Shown here piece by piece: positions 7,466 through 12,859 of a DNA stretch of 12,859 bases (position 1 is the first letter of the stretch; each line of letters begins with the position of its first letter). Under the pieces are notes generated by a model. The model saw nothing but the letters and a program-made list of their open reading frames with translations. It searched no databases and was not told the origin of the DNA. Origin of the DNA: JABEVB01 sp049965775. Its GTDB lineage: Bacteria > Planctomycetota > Phycisphaerae > WQYP01. A program made the translations under genes and the position numbers. The stretch is taken from the NCBI GenBank assembly GCA_049965775.1, contig JBMFVX010000084.1:1-12859 (forward strand). Reading direction: 5' to 3'.

Positions 7466-8323
7466 TCAGGCCTCTTTCGCAGCTTCCGCACGACGGGGCA
7501 CCGGGCGAGCTACGGCCGTTCCACCGGATGCCGCTGCGGCACCCATTGGCGTTGCAGCGCTCTTGGAATCCTGCGGGCGCAGCGATTCGAGCAATTCTTC
7601 TGACAGCAGCGTGGCCCGCATGGCCATCTTGTCAATCTTTGTTCGGAAAAAGCCAAAGGCGATCAGCGATGGAATTGCCACCGCCAGGCCGCCGAAGGTA
7701 TGCCACAATGCCGTGGCGATACCGGCCGAGAGATCGTTGACTTTGGCGTTGCCACCGGTGTAGTGGAGTGCCATAAATGCCATGATCATACCCAGCACGG
7801 TGCCCAGCAGACCAATCAGCGGGCCGATATTGCCGATGACGTTAAGCATTTCAATGCGGCGGAAAAGATTTGACGACTGCTCGGCGGCCGCCGTATCAAG
7901 TCCTTCGCGCATTGCGGAGTAACCCAGATGAGCGCGTCGCACACCGGCAAACAAGGCCTTGCTGACGAAACATTCGTCGGTGGCGGTAAAGTCCATGAGG
8001 TCTTTGAATTGTCGGGCGTTAATGAGCGTACGAATATGCTCGATTGTTTCGACCGGGGCGATGCGCGATTCCTTGATGTGAATGATTGCGTCAATAATCA
8101 GCGCGATGCTCGCCAGCGACGCACAAACCAGCACAACAATCACTGTGTAATCCAGCCCCATTAGAATCGGATTGGGGTGATACACCGTGGTGCCGCTGCC
8201 AACGCTCTGAGCCGACGCAGTGCTAGCAAGCCCTCCCAAGACGAGCATGGCGGCCGCAGCCGACGCGCCCATCCTCACGGAAGACTTCTGAAAGACACCG
8301 GCAAACCTGAAACTGCGAAGCAT
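7466..8323 (-). CDS. MotA/TolQ/ExbB proton channel family protein with signal peptide
   Basis: ExbB/TolQ pentamers form the stator of PMF-driven envelope machines. This 285-residue protein has an unusual front end. Residues 1-38 form a signal peptide (basic start, AAAAMLVLGGLAS, cleavage motif ASA-QS), followed by a short periplasmic segment and membrane helix 1 (about 60-82). The cytoplasmic loop (83-160) is followed by the hallmark helix 2, GNIGPLIGLLGTVLGMIMAF, with Thr175. Helix 3 is GIATALWHTFGGLAVAIPSLI, with conserved Thr209. The last 35 residues are an Ala/Pro-rich tail. GGAGG lies six bases before the ATG, a strong site. The start is further supported because it gives the intact signal peptide. 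It lies 72 bases after VWA protein B. Both ExbD genes follow, which supports a complete motor. ExbB and TolQ cannot be separated by sequence alone. Confidence 0.93.
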   Translation of the reverse strand: MLRSFRFAGVFQKSSVRMGASAAAAMLVLGGLASTASAQSVGSGTTVYHPNPILMGLDYTVIVVLVCASLASIALIIDAIIHIKESRIAPVETIEHIRTLINARQFKDLMDFTATDECFVSKALFAGVRRAHLGYSAMREGLDTAAAEQSSNLFRRIEMLNVIGNIGPLIGLLGTVLGMIMAFMALHYTGGNAKVNDLSAGIATALWHTFGGLAVAIPSLIAFGFFRTKIDKMAMRATLLSEELLESLRPQDSKSAATPMGAAAASGGTAVARPVPRRAEAAKEA

Positions 8324-8395
8324 GAAAAACCTCCAAAAGGTAGGAACAATCTTTTAAGTCGTAAACCCCGCGTGCCACAAGCCCGCGGCAGGCCA

Positions 8396-9520
8396 TTAAC
8401 CACCCGCATCCGCACGCGAAACATAGCGGTATTCACCGCCATTTTGACTGGCCAGCAATTTGAGATTTTTGGTAAACGTTGGATCGTTGTTGGTAAAAGC
8501 ATAAGTAAAAATGTGAGCCGTATGCTTACTGTTAAGCTTTGCGACCGCGGCAATAAGCCTTGGATCAAAGGCACCGCTGGTTAAAAAGTAAATAATCTGT
8601 GGGTGCATTTCAAAAGCGGCCTGAAATGGACGGTAAAATCGCTCATAGCGATACTCCGCCCGTCCGTGAGGCGCCACGTCAGCCAGCCGCTTGTAGAAAA
8701 GATTTTTATTATGCAGCGTTGCATGCATAAGCCGCGGCGGTCCCAAAATGCTGTAGTTTTTCCGGAAGATGATGACGGCAAAGGATTGCAAAGGCACCAA
8801 TTTACCTACAGAGCTTTGCAACTGCGCCTTTAAAAAGCTGAAGTTTTCGAACATGTCGCCTTCGTGGTCAATAATGTAAACAATACGACGCGCATTACCG
8901 CCACGGCCCAGGAAGGCTGATTGCGGCCCATCGCCCATGCCGCCGCCGGGCACGCCAAACGGCGCCAGGCCGCCGCCCGATGACGTGCCGCCATTGGGGC
9001 CGACCGCAATTATATTCAGCGATTTATTGGAACTGTTGAGCAGCGAAGTAACCTTGGGAGACATATTGGTATTCCATGCGTGGCTCGTGAGCTTCTGCAG
9101 GTCTTGCCGGGCGCTGCGTGTCGGGTTGTTGTTATGTCCGGGATGCGGAATGCCGCCCGGATGGCTGCTGAATCTATGCTGCAAGCCCTGCGGCACAATG
9201 ATTGGCTCAGGGTGCTGTTTTTTGGTGAGCGTTGTTATGGCGTTGTATGCAAATATGAAAAGCAAAAGCACGCCGGCATGGAGCAGAAATGATGCAATCC
9301 ACGGAAACGCGCGATCCACCCACTCGGGCAATTCCCCGCCGGTTGTTTCCAATTCCTCCGGGTCTGACTCATCCGCATCCTGCCCTGCCGCTAAAGCGCC
9401 GCCCTTGAGCTTTTCCATCTTGGAGGTTGACGATGGCGCTCGCTTTTGTTCGCCGCCGCTCGCGGTGGGCTTTGACTTCCTCGGCGGCCCGGCATCAGGA
9501 TCGGAAGCTGCTCGACTCAT
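8396..9520 (-). CDS. TonB-topology VWA protein B, degenerate MIDAS
   Basis: This 374-residue protein is a paralogue of the preceding gene. Residues 1-70 are hydrophilic and should be cytoplasmic. One membrane helix (about 72-95, AFPWIASFLLHAGVLLLFIF) carries S77-x-x-x-H81, the arrangement seen in the TonB helix. A Pro/His/Gly/Asn-rich linker (about 100-205) leads to a VWA domain from about 208 (GGNARRIVYIID) to the end. The metal site is altered. The D-x-S-x-S motif reads D218-H-E220-G-D222, and the later TDG reads T-S315-G. A normal MIDAS is therefore not expected. Other fold elements are kept, such as FAVIIFRKNYSIL, PQIIYFLTSGAFD and HIFTYAF. GGAG lies eight bases before the ATG. It sits directly upstream of exbB, with 235 bases separating it from protein A. 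A motor-coupled transducer or pseudo-VWA partner of protein A is inferred. Confidence 0.85.
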   Translation of the reverse strand: MSRAASDPDAGPPRKSKPTASGGEQKRAPSSTSKMEKLKGGALAAGQDADESDPEELETTGGELPEWVDRAFPWIASFLLHAGVLLLFIFAYNAITTLTKKQHPEPIIVPQGLQHRFSSHPGGIPHPGHNNNPTRSARQDLQKLTSHAWNTNMSPKVTSLLNSSNKSLNIIAVGPNGGTSSGGGLAPFGVPGGGMGDGPQSAFLGRGGNARRIVYIIDHEGDMFENFSFLKAQLQSSVGKLVPLQSFAVIIFRKNYSILGPPRLMHATLHNKNLFYKRLADVAPHGRAEYRYERFYRPFQAAFEMHPQIIYFLTSGAFDPRLIAAVAKLNSKHTAHIFTYAFTNNDPTFTKNLKLLASQNGGEYRYVSRADAGG

Positions 9521-9722
9521 AACATTCGCTCCACCAGTTGTTTAACGCGCGCAGGTCATCTCGTGGAGGACCCGCATTCCACCGAAGGATTTATATGCAA
9601 CCGGCGTACCAAATAGGTCCCTCTGCGTGGGGTTTTGGTCTTAAGCATCGCTTTTATTAACAAATAGGCTCGCCGTCCACACTCACGATTTTCAAAGGGT
9701 AGGAACGGCACCGTGACAACTC

Positions 9723-9749
9723 TGGCACAGCACCCGCCAGGCTGTGCCA
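9723..9749 (-). other. 9-bp perfect hairpin after VWA protein A
   Basis: TGGCACAGC (9723-9731) and GCTGTGCCA (9741-9749) form a perfect 9-bp stem with a 9-base loop, six bases after the stop codon of VWA protein A on the - strand. No T run follows, so it is not a classical intrinsic terminator. It could protect the 3' end of a processed message or reduce read-through into the next gene. The remaining 200 or so bases of the gap up to the start of VWA protein B hold no gene that I can support. Confidence 0.5.
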
Positions 9750-9755
9750 ATGGCG

Positions 9756-10880
9756 TCACGTTCCACCCAGCTCAGCACGAGTAATTAAATGAAACGTACC
9801 ACCTGTTTCGTGGGCTAATCTTCGCATGAGTGCGATAAACCGAGGAGTTCTATCCAAAAAGTCGAGCGTATAAATGCGCACCGGGGTGGCCTGCTCCAAC
9901 TGCTGCACGCGCGCAAGCAACCGGGCGTCAAAGTGCCCGTCCGTTAGAAAGTAAATAGCTTGTGGTCGCATGGCAAAGGCCACTTTAAAGGGCTGCAGGA
10001 AGGGCTGAAGTTCGTCATCGTTATGGCCTTCGGCTACGAGGTCATCAAGACTTCGGTCAAAAGCAGCCACCTCAACAGGCTTTGCGGCCACGGGCAGTCG
10101 CCCCGTAAGCACCTGATATTTATCGGAAAAAGCTATAACGGCAAAACGCTGAAATGGCATGAGTTGATGCACCGAAATTCGCACCGCAGCTTTGACCAGA
10201 TGGAGCCGATTAATCATCGAGCCGGAGTGATCAATAATATAAACCACGGTTTTGGCATGGGTTCGCACGCCAAAAAAAGTCGTCTCGGGCCCCTGCCCCA
10301 GGCCTTGCGAAACGACCCCCAGCGTACCGCCGGGACCGCGGTGTAACCCAAAGAGTCCACCCGAAGCAGCGGCACCAGAGCCAAGCCCAATAATCGCCGG
10401 CTTCTGGCTGGCGCTGCCACCCTGCAGCAAGTTAGAGAGCGACTGGGGCGATGTGGAATGTTGCCACGCCGCCGAAGCCAGTTGCTCGCGTTGGCGTGCG
10501 GTTGCGTGCATTTTACCGATATCGGCATTGAGGGTGCGGTCGGCCTTTTTGCCGCCATGAAAAAAGGAATCGGGAATGACCATCGGCGGCGGCTGCGGGT
10601 GCATGTGCTTTGAAATAGCGCGTATGGCTATAAGAAAGCCCAAAAACACAGTCACGTGGATCAGCAGCGACACAATCCATACGAACGACAGGTTAAGCCA
10701 ACCAAGGCGCGGACGGCGCTGGGGACGCAAAGCTACCACGGGGATAAACGAAGACGCCCCCAAAAGCTCCGGTGCTTGCCCGGAGGCGGCATCTACCGCA
10801 TGCTGCAAGGACAGCACATCCGGCGATTGCGGCTCTACAAACTGCACACCTGTTTGGGTATCATCGGCGAGCACAGCCAT
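9756..10880 (-). CDS. TonB-topology VWA protein A, intact MIDAS
   Basis: This is the first gene of the - strand operon, 374 residues. Residues 1-60 are predicted cytoplasmic. A single helix (about 64-86, SFVWIVSLLIHVTVFLGFLI) holds S71-x-x-x-H75, matching the S-x-x-x-H pattern of the TonB transmembrane helix. A linker with HPQPPPMVIP and then Gly/Ser-rich sequence (about 95-205) follows. The C-terminal VWA domain begins at KTVVYIIDHSGSM, with D217, S219 and S221 forming D-x-S-x-S. FAVIAFSDKY follows, and FLTDGHFD supplies the later MIDAS Asp (D314). Such domains bind Mg2+ or Mn2+ and protein ligands. The ATG at 10880 has AGAGG seven bases upstream. A TTG at 10907 would add nine residues without a better site. 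The position ahead of exbB/exbD suggests it is driven by that motor, but the ligand is unknown. Confidence 0.88.
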   Translation of the reverse strand: MAVLADDTQTGVQFVEPQSPDVLSLQHAVDAASGQAPELLGASSFIPVVALRPQRRPRLGWLNLSFVWIVSLLIHVTVFLGFLIAIRAISKHMHPQPPPMVIPDSFFHGGKKADRTLNADIGKMHATARQREQLASAAWQHSTSPQSLSNLLQGGSASQKPAIIGLGSGAAASGGLFGLHRGPGGTLGVVSQGLGQGPETTFFGVRTHAKTVVYIIDHSGSMINRLHLVKAAVRISVHQLMPFQRFAVIAFSDKYQVLTGRLPVAAKPVEVAAFDRSLDDLVAEGHNDDELQPFLQPFKVAFAMRPQAIYFLTDGHFDARLLARVQQLEQATPVRIYTLDFLDRTPRFIALMRRLAHETGGTFHLITRAELGGT

Positions 10881-10987
10881 GCCCCGGCCTCTAACAATAC
10901 TACACAACCAATTTCCGCAGCCTTTTATCCACCTTCTTGAAGCTTGGCAGGCCCTAAAAAAACGGCCTTTTTGCTCAAGTACGTGCC

Positions 10988-11017
10988 ATTATACACGCAG
11001 GAACCATGTATTATCAG
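10988..11017 (-). promoter_or_regulatory. Sigma70-like promoter of the VWA/Exb operon
   Basis: On the - strand, a perfect TATAAT (10993 down to 10988) lies 18 bases after CTGATA (11017 down to 11012), which matches four of six -35 positions. Transcription would start near 10981, leaving a leader of about 100 nt before VWA protein A. That leader contains AAAAAGGCCGTTTTTTT (about 10972-10956), an A/T-arm hairpin that might act in attenuation. Confidence 0.5.
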
Positions 11018-11096
11018 CAACTCCCGATCACGCTCTGCATCAAAACATCCATTTCTCGCAAATGCGTTAAATCCCCATCACACATGCCTATCGGAA

Positions 11097-11110
11097 GAAT
11101 GCCCGCATTC
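11097..11110. promoter_or_regulatory. Operator-like palindrome next to the DUF2934 promoter
   Basis: GAATGC-CC-GCATTC is an inverted repeat with perfect 6-bp arms ending three bases before the -35 box of the DUF2934 promoter. A second small palindrome, CGCA-AA-TGCG, lies at 11057-11066. Both are in the 95-base interval between the two divergent promoters, where a regulator could affect both. Confidence 0.35.
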
Positions 11111-11112
11111 GC

Positions 11113-11141
11113 TTGACTCGCGTCCCATAAGTTACTACAAT
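11113..11141 (+). promoter_or_regulatory. Strong sigma70-like promoter for the DUF2934 leader and gene
   Basis: TTGACT (11113-11118) and TACAAT (11136-11141) are each one mismatch from consensus, with the ideal 17-base spacer. Transcription should start near 11148, about 210 bases before the DUF2934 ATG. Confidence 0.75.
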
Positions 11142-11147
11142 AGAAGT

Positions 11148-11344
11148 GTGATTCTTCGGTAATCGTTTCGGAGAGTCAGCACTGAGCACCGCGTGAGGGT
11201 ACAAGTCCCCGCGCAATGGGCCGAAATTACTGCAACATTCGGCTGTTGGCCGTTGGTCGGCACCACGAAGTCCAGCCTGCTTAGCCAACCTGAAAACCCC
11301 ACGGATTGGAGCTTTTAGAAACGGTGCTCGCCAAAGATTTTTTT
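11148..11344 (+). ncRNA. Structured 5' leader RNA, riboswitch- or attenuator-like
   Basis: Between the promoter and the DUF2934 gene lies about 200 nt with dense pairing. CGCG-TGA-GGG pairs with CCC-CGCG (11190-11213) around a TACAAGT loop. GCCGAA (11220-11225) pairs with TTCGGC (11238-11243). GTTGGC (11245-11250) pairs with GCCAAC (11284-11289), enclosing TGGT-CGGC-ACCA (11254-11265). GAGCACCG (11184-11191) pairs over 130 nt with CGGTGCTC (11322-11329). The same 3' arm can instead pair with TTGGAGC (11306-11312), giving a hairpin that is followed by seven T's (11338-11344) right before the ribosome binding site. The two states exclude each other. I do not recognise the class. There is faint likeness to cobalamin-riboswitch and group II intron strings, but not enough to assign it. 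Pairings were found by eye, without energy calculation. Confidence 0.5.
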
Positions 11345-11357
11345 CAGGAGATTTGAA

Positions 11358-11633
11358 ATGGCACTTCGTAAAAAAACGACACCCGCCCCCGCACCTGTAA
11401 CCAAAATCGCCGCGCCGGCGGCAGCCGCCCCCATTGGCCGCTCGGAAGCAAAAGGCAGCGGCACGCTGGCCGCACCCGCCAAAACTGCCGCGACGCCAAA
11501 AGCGGCAGTCAACCCGACGCACGAACAGATTGCTGTACGTGCCTACAAAATTTATCTGGCCCGTGGCTTTGGCCCTGGCAGCGCCGAATCAGACTGGGCC
11601 GAGGCAGAACGCCAGCTTCGCGCCGGCTTATAA
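11358..11633 (+). CDS. DUF2934 domain protein
   Basis: This is a 91-residue protein of unknown function. Residues 1-50 are an Ala/Pro/Lys-rich low-complexity tail (MALRKKTTPAPAPVTKIAAP), reminiscent of nucleoid-protein tails. Residues 51-91 match the short DUF2934 module, with PTHEQIAVRAYKIYLARGF, a Pro-Gly turn, then DWAEAERQL. This module is widespread in bacteria with no established role. There is no signal peptide or membrane helix, so it should be cytoplasmic. AGGAG (11346-11350) lies seven bases before the ATG. The strong promoter and the long structured leader suggest tight or condition-dependent expression. The stop codon lies inside a 16-bp palindrome. The gene converges with phoH, and no functional link is evident. 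Confidence 0.82.
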   Translation: MALRKKTTPAPAPVTKIAAPAAAAPIGRSEAKGSGTLAAPAKTAATPKAAVNPTHEQIAVRAYKIYLARGFGPGSAESDWAEAERQLRAGL

Positions 11634-11652
11634 GCCGGGCGATACCTCGCCC
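11623..11652 (+). terminator. Palindrome over the stop codon and hairpin after DUF2934
   Basis: CCGGCTTA-TAAGCCGG (11623-11638) is a perfect 16-bp palindrome that contains the TAA stop codon. It overlaps a second stem, GGGCGA-TACC-TCGCCC (11637-11652). No T run follows, so any termination would not be classical. A further 13-base palindrome, ATGCAC-G-GTGCAT, lies at 11665-11677. Confidence 0.35.
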
Positions 11653-11722
11653 AGAGCGCGGTTTATGCACGGTGCATCGGCTTTGAAGCGTTCAACATCA
11701 GCTTTTCCGAAGTATCGGCCGT

Positions 11723-11737
11723 AGGCGCTTTGCGCCT
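11723..11737 (-). terminator. GC-rich hairpin at the phoH stop codon
   Basis: AGGCGC-TTT-GCGCCT (11723-11737) is a perfect 6-bp stem with a three-base loop, starting within the phoH stop codon on the - strand. There is no T run after it. It may be part of a bidirectional 3' end shared with the convergent DUF2934 gene. Confidence 0.35.
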
Positions 11738-12786
11738 CAGGTTGCAAGGCCCAACGACGTTTCGCCATGGCCGGCCGGGCTGGCCATGGGATGGCCTGCG
11801 CTCGCATCAGCGACGACTGCAGCATCGGACGTCGCCCGTCGCCCATGACTTCCCGGTCGTTCATAGGCTTGAACAATTTGCTGCACCAGTTGGTGCCGCA
11901 CGATATCGCTTTTTTGCAATTCAACAAAAGCCACGCCACGCATACGTCTGAGTTTGGAGCCGGCATCGCGCAGCCCGCTCACTTGGCCGGCTTCAAGGTC
12001 AACTTGCGATGGGTCGCCCGTAACAATCATTTTGCCGCTGCTGCCAAGCCGCGTCAAAAACATCAGCATTTGCGAGGGCGTCGTGTTTTGCGCCTCGTCA
12101 AGAATAACGATAGCCTCATTGAGCGTACGACCGCGCATATAGGCCAGCGGGGCCAGTTCTATGACATCGTTGGCCATGAAGCGACGAATTTGTTCAAAGG
12201 GCATTAAATCATGCAGTGCGTCAAGCAACGGACGTAAGTATGGGTTAACCTTGGCCTGTACATCGCCGGGTAAAAAACCGAGCTTTTCGCCGGCTTCGAC
12301 AGCCGGCCGCACCAATACCAGGCGACGCACCGCACCACGCCGCAACAAGCTGACGGCAAAGGCCACCGCCAGAAATGTTTTGCCGGTGCCCGCCGGCCCT
12401 GAGCAGAACACGAGGTCATGGCGCAACATGGCCTCGATGTACCGCTTCTGGCCTTCTGTACGCGGCTGCACCGGGCCGGCACCGGTGGCAACATCCATCA
12501 TTTCTCCGCTGTCGCTCTTACCGGTCTTGTGGTGGTGTCGGGCGGTGCGAATTGCGTCTTGCACCATTTGCACGCTTAAGCCGGGGTGCATACGCAGCAT
12601 GCGGCGCATATCGGCAAGAGCGATAGCGGCCTGCTCCACTGCGGACGGCTCGCCGCTCAAACGAAGTTCGCCGCCGCGCGCAGAAAAATGCACATCAAAA
12701 GCTGATCGCAAAGCCTTAAGATGACGGTCTGCCGCTCCAAAGAGCGCCACCCGCGCATCGGGTTCTATTTCTAAAGTCAGCAGCAA
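11737..12786 (-). CDS. phoH: PhoH family ATPase (PhoH/YbeZ type)
   Basis: This is a P-loop NTPase of the PhoH family, linked in other bacteria to RNA metabolism and often found near ybeY. No ybeY is visible here. Family features in the 349 residues (TTG start at 12786) are the N-terminal LLLTLEIEPD and KH-like region up to about 70, then RTEGQKRYIEAM, Walker A GPAGTGKT (130-137), VRPAVEAGEKLGFLPGD, PYLRPLLDAL, Walker B VILDEAQN (227-234), TGDPSQVDL, and near the end SDIVRHQLVQQIVQAYE. The last 40 residues are a variable Ala/Gly/Ser tail. The start was chosen because GGAG lies seven bases upstream. A TTG at 12816 is also in frame but has no ribosome binding site, and stop codons lie upstream of it. 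The ATG at 12843 is out of frame. Confidence 0.93.
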   Translation of the reverse strand: MLLTLEIEPDARVALFGAADRHLKALRSAFDVHFSARGGELRLSGEPSAVEQAAIALADMRRMLRMHPGLSVQMVQDAIRTARHHHKTGKSDSGEMMDVATGAGPVQPRTEGQKRYIEAMLRHDLVFCSGPAGTGKTFLAVAFAVSLLRRGAVRRLVLVRPAVEAGEKLGFLPGDVQAKVNPYLRPLLDALHDLMPFEQIRRFMANDVIELAPLAYMRGRTLNEAIVILDEAQNTTPSQMLMFLTRLGSSGKMIVTGDPSQVDLEAGQVSGLRDAGSKLRRMRGVAFVELQKSDIVRHQLVQQIVQAYERPGSHGRRATSDAAVVADASAGHPMASPAGHGETSLGLAT

Positions 12787-12840
12787 ACGCAAATCTCCAA
12801 TACCACCGTACCGCAAGCACAGGCGTCTGCGATGGAAGAC

Positions 12841-12851
12841 ATTTTATCATA
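12841..12851 (-). promoter_or_regulatory. phoH: Possible -10 region for phoH
   Basis: On the - strand, TATGAT (12851-12846) and the overlapping TAAAAT (12846-12841) both resemble -10 boxes at a reasonable distance from the phoH start. The matching -35 would lie beyond the right edge of the window, so this cannot be completed. Confidence 0.3.
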
Positions 12852-12859
12852 TAGAATAG

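Noticed and set aside
8937..9545. 202-codon + strand open frame opposite VWA protein B
   Set aside because: It is a shadow of the Gly/Pro-rich linker of VWA protein B, has no ribosome binding site and is of unlikely composition.
9556..9759. 67-codon - strand open frame between the two VWA genes
   Set aside because: It overlaps the 9-bp hairpin and the end of the preceding gene, and there is no family resemblance.
11148..11344. Group II intron or cobalamin riboswitch in the DUF2934 leader
   Set aside because: A GTGTG near the start and GGG-TACAAGT-CCC look faintly intron-like or cobalamin-like. However, no domain V, no reverse transcriptase and no proper B12-box arrangement could be found, so the class is left open.
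11088..11522. 144-codon open frame antisense to the DUF2934 gene and leader
   Set aside because: The product is Gly/Arg/Phe-rich antisense-type sequence. The + strand has a promoter, a ribosome binding site and a recognised domain.
1..12859. CRISPR arrays, tRNA or rRNA genes, transposases, 4.5S RNA, tmRNA or RNase P RNA
   Set aside because: I looked for regularly spaced repeats, tRNA arm patterns, terminal inverted repeats and the conserved cores of these RNAs, and saw none.

Overview
The window looks like chromosomal DNA from a Gram-negative-type bacterium, most probably a planctomycete (possibly Phycisphaerae-like). This rests on gene content, not on a marker gene. It holds a MotA/TolQ/ExbB protein with its own signal peptide, two ExbD proteins, two VWA proteins of the 'GGNARRIVYIID' type and a large exported repeat protein, plus a DUF2934 protein and an IspG of about 417 residues. 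I see no tRNA, rRNA, CRISPR array, transposase or integrase. Apart from a HepT-like fragment at the left edge, nothing suggests a mobile region.

Layout. At 1-236 lies the 3' end of a HepT/DUF86 toxin-like gene, cut by the window edge. About 560 bases without a convincing gene follow (237-793), holding several short repeats and hairpins. Next, on the + strand, are two housekeeping genes: ispG (MEP isoprenoid pathway, 794-2047) and ffh (signal recognition particle GTPase, 2126-3574). From 10880 down to 3706 six genes run on the - strand as an apparent operon: VWA protein A, VWA protein B, ExbB/TolQ, ExbD, ExbD and an 856-residue exported helical-repeat protein. A good sigma70-like promoter lies upstream (10988-11017) and a hairpin follows the last stop codon. 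Further right, a strong + strand promoter (11113-11141) drives a structured leader of about 210 nt and a small DUF2934 gene (11358-11633). A convergent phoH gene (12786-11737) closes the window.

The six-gene operon is the most interesting part. ExbB and ExbD homologues normally form a proton-driven motor that acts on a TonB-like protein. No ordinary TonB is encoded here. Instead, both VWA proteins have TonB-like topology: a cytoplasmic N-terminus, then one membrane helix carrying the S-x-x-x-H pattern known from TonB, then a Pro/Gly-rich linker. The linker ends in a VWA domain instead of a TonB C-terminal domain. The two VWA proteins are both 374 residues long. One keeps the metal-binding MIDAS residues (D-x-S-x-S and TDG); in the other they are replaced (D-x-E-x-D and TSG). 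My inference is a motor-coupled pair of VWA effectors, one metal-binding and one not, working with a periplasmic repeat protein in envelope assembly or transport. The substrate is unknown.

The second item of interest is the DUF2934 leader. It folds on paper into several hairpins enclosed by an 8-bp long-range helix. That helix competes with a hairpin followed by seven T's just before the ribosome binding site. The layout is riboswitch- or attenuator-like, and I could not match it to a known RNA class.
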